A DNA stretch of 64,000 nucleotides, taken from contig NZ_CP150304.1 of assembly GCF_037992945.1 (NCBI RefSeq), positions 4,912,501-4,976,500 on the forward strand, given 5' to 3'. Shown piece by piece: positions 61,483-64,000 of this stretch; the first letter of the stretch is position 1; each line of letters opens with the position of its first letter. The notes beneath the pieces are model-generated. The model was not told where the DNA came from, searched no databases, and saw nothing but the letters and a program-made list of their open reading frames with translations. A program made the position numbers and the translations under genes. This DNA is from Peribacillus sp. FSL E2-0218 (GTDB lineage Bacteria > Bacillota > Bacilli > Bacillales > DSM-1321).

Positions 61483-62580
61483 TTATCCATCCACCTCCCC
61501 TAGAACGATATCGATGGCTCCTAATATCGTTATCAAGTTCGCCATATTTTCCCCTTCCAATAATTTAGGGAGAATTTGCAGATTATAAAAAGAAGGCCGG
61601 CGAAATTTCAACCGATATGGCTCCTTTTTCCCTTCACTCGCAATATAACAGCCGATTTCGCCTCTTGGTGACTCAATTCGCACAAAGGCTTCACCCTTTG
61701 GCACCTTTATGATTTTGGGAACCTTGGCAAGGACCGGCCCTTCTGGAAATTGCTCAACCGCCTGCTCAAGGATTTTCAATGATTCTTCGATTTCTTCCAT
61801 CCTGCAATGATACCGCGAAAAAGCATCTCCCTCCTCCCGGGTGGGAACATCAAAGGTGAACCGATCATAAATCGAATATGGTTCGTTTTTCCGCAAATCC
61901 CATTTGACACCCGTGCATCTTAAGTTGGCACCGCTAAGTGAATACTGCAGCGCCTCCTCCTTCGTATAGATGCCAACCCCTTTAACCCGGTTCACAAAGA
62001 TTTCATTCCCTGTCACCAGCTCATGGTAACCGGCAAGCTGCTCCCTCATATACGGCACGAACTCGGCGACCTTTGCAATCCAGCCTTCGGGGGCATCCCA
62101 TTTCACGCCGCCCACTCGCATATAATTGAATGTAAGCCGTGCCCCAGACAATTCGGTCAATAAATTGACGATCATTTCACGCTCGCGAAACGCGTATAAA
62201 AAAGGGCTCGTCGCTCCTATATCAAGCAAGTATGTCCCCCACCAAACAAGATGGCTCGCCACTCTGCCCAACTCCATGGCGATCACCCGCAAATATTCAG
62301 CCCTATCAGGGACCTCCAATCCCATCATTGTTTCGACAGCATGACATAACACATAATTATTTGTCATCGCCGCCAGATAATCGAGCCGATCGGTATATGG
62401 AATGATTTGCGTATATTGCAGGTTCTCCGCCAGCTTTTCCGTACCACGATGCAAATACCCGATAACGGGGGTGGCCTCTTTTATAATTTCGCCATCAATC
62501 TTGATGACGAGCCGAAAAACGCCATGCGTGCTCGGATGCTGCGGTCCGACATTGAGAAGCATTTCTTCCGTCCTTAACAT
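61483..62580 (-). CDS. nuoD: NADH-quinone oxidoreductase subunit D
   Basis: 365 aa. MLLNVGPQHPSTHGVFRLV, GYLHRGTEKLAENLQYTQII, RIESPRGEIGCYI, and the C-terminal LGAIDIVLGEVDG. The 49-kDa quinone-site subunit, NiFe-hydrogenase-like fold. Separate from NuoC (not fused as in E. coli). Confidence 0.96.
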   Translation of the reverse strand: MLRTEEMLLNVGPQHPSTHGVFRLVIKIDGEIIKEATPVIGYLHRGTEKLAENLQYTQIIPYTDRLDYLAAMTNNYVLCHAVETMMGLEVPDRAEYLRVIAMELGRVASHLVWWGTYLLDIGATSPFLYAFREREMIVNLLTELSGARLTFNYMRVGGVKWDAPEGWIAKVAEFVPYMREQLAGYHELVTGNEIFVNRVKGVGIYTKEEALQYSLSGANLRCTGVKWDLRKNEPYSIYDRFTFDVPTREEGDAFSRYHCRMEEIEESLKILEQAVEQFPEGPVLAKVPKIIKVPKGEAFVRIESPRGEIGCYIASEGKKEPYRLKFRRPSFYNLQILPKLLEGENMANLITILGAIDIVLGEVDG

Positions 62581-62585
62581 TGGGG

Positions 62586-63809
62586 TTACACCTCCACATC
62601 ATAAGGCTGATAATCTTTCCTAAGGGGATACCCTTTCCAATCATCACCAAGTAAAATCCGCTTTAAGTCAGGGTGCTCACGAAAATTGATACCTAATAAA
62701 TCATAGGCCTCACATTCCGGCCAACTGGCCCCTTGCCATAACGGGACCAGTGAGGGAATGGCTGGAGAATCTCTGTCCAGCTTCACCTTAAGGGCAATGG
62801 ATTGATTCATGTCGAATGAATGCAAATGTACATAGATTTCCATATGGGTTTCAAAATCGGTGCCGTGGAGTTCCGATAAGTAAGAAAAGTTAAGCTTTTC
62901 ATCATAACGCAGTAATTTAGCTATTGAGTAGTATGTATCAGGATTCGCCACTATTGTAGGTACATCCTTTGATAGGTTATTAATATAGTGGTCTATTAAT
63001 GCATCTTGTCCTACATGCCTTTCAATAGCATGAACAATTTGATTGAGTGTGGGCTGGTTTGGGGATGGCTGATTCTTATTGTCATCTTCCGTCCTTTCAT
63101 CCACGTTGGCCCTGGACTTGGCAGCAGCAGCTGCCTTCGCCTTAGCCGCTGCAATGGCTTTAGCCTTCGCTTTTTCAGGATCTCCCTCACTACCGGCAGA
63201 TTTTTGCTTTCGTGGGAGCGCTGCCGCCTTTGCCTTCGCCGCTGCGGCTGCCTTTTGCTTCGCTAGGTCCTCTTCTCCTGGCGGACTCTCTGCCCCTTCC
63301 TCCTTCGCTTGCTTTCGTGCGAGCGCTGCCGCCTTTGCCTTCGCCGCTGCAGCTGCCTTTTGCTTCGCTAGGTCTTCTTCTCCTGACGGTTTCTCTGCCC
63401 CTTCCTCCTTCGCTTGCTTTCGTGCGAGTGCTGCCGCCTTTGCCTTCGCCGCTGCGGCTGCCTTTTGCTTCGCTAGGTCTTCTTCTCCTGACGGTTTCTC
63501 TGCCCCTTCCTCCTTCGCTTGCTTTCGTGCGAGCGCTGCCGCCTTTGCCTTCGCCGCTGCGGCTGCCTTTTGCTTCGCTAGGTCTTCTTCTCCTGACGGT
63601 TTCTCCGACCCTTCCTCCTTCGCTTGCTTTCGTGCGAGCGCTGCCGCCTTTGCCTTCGCTGCTGCAGCTGCCTTTTGCTTCGCTAGGTCTTCTTCTCCTG
63701 ACGGTTTCTCCGACCCTTCCTCCTTCGCTTGCTTTCGTGCGAGTGCTGCCGCCTTTGCCTTCGCCGCTGCGGCTGCCTTTTGCTTCGCTAGGTCTTGATC
63801 CTCATTCAT
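62586..63809 (-). CDS. nuoC: NADH-quinone oxidoreductase subunit C with repeat-expanded N-terminus
   Basis: 407 aa, about double a plain NuoC. The C-terminal half (roughly 248-407) is the 30-kDa domain, with LHSFDMNQSIALKVKLDRDS, WPECEAYDLLGINFREHPDL and LRKDYQPYDVEV. The N-terminal about 200 residues are five copies plus a degenerate sixth of a 35-aa unit (DLAKQKAAAAAKAKAAALAR ... GEE), Lys/Ala/Glu-rich and probably helical. ATG 63809 immediately follows the nuoB stop. Repeats of this kind in NuoC N-termini vary among Bacilli; function unknown. Confidence 0.95.
   Translation of the reverse strand: MNEDQDLAKQKAAAAAKAKAAALARKQAKEEGSEKPSGEEDLAKQKAAAAAKAKAAALARKQAKEEGSEKPSGEEDLAKQKAAAAAKAKAAALARKQAKEEGAEKPSGEEDLAKQKAAAAAKAKAAALARKQAKEEGAEKPSGEEDLAKQKAAAAAKAKAAALARKQAKEEGAESPPGEEDLAKQKAAAAAKAKAAALPRKQKSAGSEGDPEKAKAKAIAAAKAKAAAAAKSRANVDERTEDDNKNQPSPNQPTLNQIVHAIERHVGQDALIDHYINNLSKDVPTIVANPDTYYSIAKLLRYDEKLNFSYLSELHGTDFETHMEIYVHLHSFDMNQSIALKVKLDRDSPAIPSLVPLWQGASWPECEAYDLLGINFREHPDLKRILLGDDWKGYPLRKDYQPYDVEV
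63205..63792 (-). repeat. 105-bp tandem repeat inside nuoC
   Basis: The landmark GCTAGGTC (plus strand) recurs at 63262, 63367, 63472, 63577, 63682 and 63787, exactly 105 bp apart. Units differ by few bases (GCAGCT/GCGGCT, GAGCG/GAGTG, GCCCC/GACCC). The copy nearest nuoC's conserved part is the most diverged (GGCGGACTC in place of GACGGTTTC, then LPRKQKS). Confidence 0.95.
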
Positions 63810-64000
63810 CTATATCACCCGCTTTCCGGTTTTCGCCTCGTAACGGATTTTTTCTTTTAATTTATTGATTCCATAAATAAGAGCTGCCGGATTTGGGGGA
63901 CAACCGGGGATATATACATCGACTGGCACGATTTGATCAACCCCTTTGACCACCGAGTAGGACTTCACATACGGACCCCCTGCCGTTGCGCAGGAGCCCA
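63810..64000 (-). CDS. nuoB: NADH-quinone oxidoreductase subunit B, 5' part beyond window
   Basis: Only the C-terminal 62-63 residues are in the window: GSCATAGGPYVKSYSVVKGV, DQIVPVDVYIPGCPPNPAAL and a basic tail KLKEKIRYEAKTGKRVI. GSCA and PGCPP carry two of the cysteines for cluster N2. nuoA is expected further upstream. Confidence 0.96.
   Translation of the reverse strand, partial: GSCATAGGPYVKSYSVVKGVDQIVPVDVYIPGCPPNPAALIYGINKLKEKIRYEAKTGKRVI

Noticed and set aside
63205..63792. CRISPR array
   Set aside because: The regular 105-bp spacing is a coding tandem repeat without unique spacers; no cas genes.
63079..63868. Long plus-strand Ala/Ser/Phe-rich frames opposite nuoC
   Set aside because: Produced by the 105-bp repeat whose length is a multiple of three, which keeps all frames open; no initiation site or homologue.

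Overview
The window looks like chromosomal DNA of an endospore-forming, motile Bacillaceae species close to Bacillus/Peribacillus. Evidence: spoIIID, spoIIQ and spoIID; flhO/flhP; gene orders resembling B. subtilis (spoIIID-mbl-flhO-flhP and fabZ-ywpF-ssbB; spoIIQ, spoIID, murA, ywmB, ywzB); strong AGGAGG-type ribosome sites; and TTG/GTG starts. An 11-subunit-type nuo operon, absent from B. subtilis but found in other Bacillaceae, points away from B. subtilis itself. Species assignment is inference.

Layout. 1-21 kb is an envelope and secretion region: a truncated CDP-glycerol glycerophosphotransferase, a LysM/NlpC-P60 hydrolase, a decayed IS1182-type transposase, an LCP ligase, an LTA synthase-like enzyme, SecA2 with a SlaP-like partner, a YhgE/Pip protein, alkaline phosphatase, a long SpoIID-domain protein, a PBP3-type transpeptidase and a diverged CorA-like membrane protein. 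Gene gaps here carry a dispersed repeat of about 120 bp and a GTAGACAAACTC hairpin family. 21-23.5 kb holds small genes, a candidate sRNA, and the most striking find: a PlcR-like HTH/TPR regulator divergent from a 37-aa secreted peptide ending in a tandem ELPGLY repeat, probably an RNPP quorum-sensing pair. 23.9-31.3 kb has a SWIM/SNF2 pair, a LysE exporter divergent from a MocR regulator, and an unknown gene. 31.8-41.5 kb has a Vpr-type protease and a five-gene oligopeptide ABC importer in app-type order. 41.7-54.1 kb is a conserved core: two new small genes downstream of ssbB, ssbB, ywpF, a D/N-rich lipoprotein, fabZ, an EpuA-like protein, flhP/flhO, mbl, spoIIID, spoIIQ, a VanZ-like gene, spoIID, murA, ywmB, ywzB. 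54.2-64 kb is the nuo operon (N to B, minus strand, running off the edge), with nuoC carrying a recent 105-bp repeat expansion.

How the parts may work together (inference): the peptide would be exported and processed, then imported by an Opp/App-type permease such as the one at 35.8-41.5 kb, and bind the TPR regulator. The 1-21 kb genes together build and decorate the cell wall (teichoic acids, possible S-layer export, peptidoglycan hydrolysis and cross-linking). No rRNA, tRNA, CRISPR array or prophage was seen.
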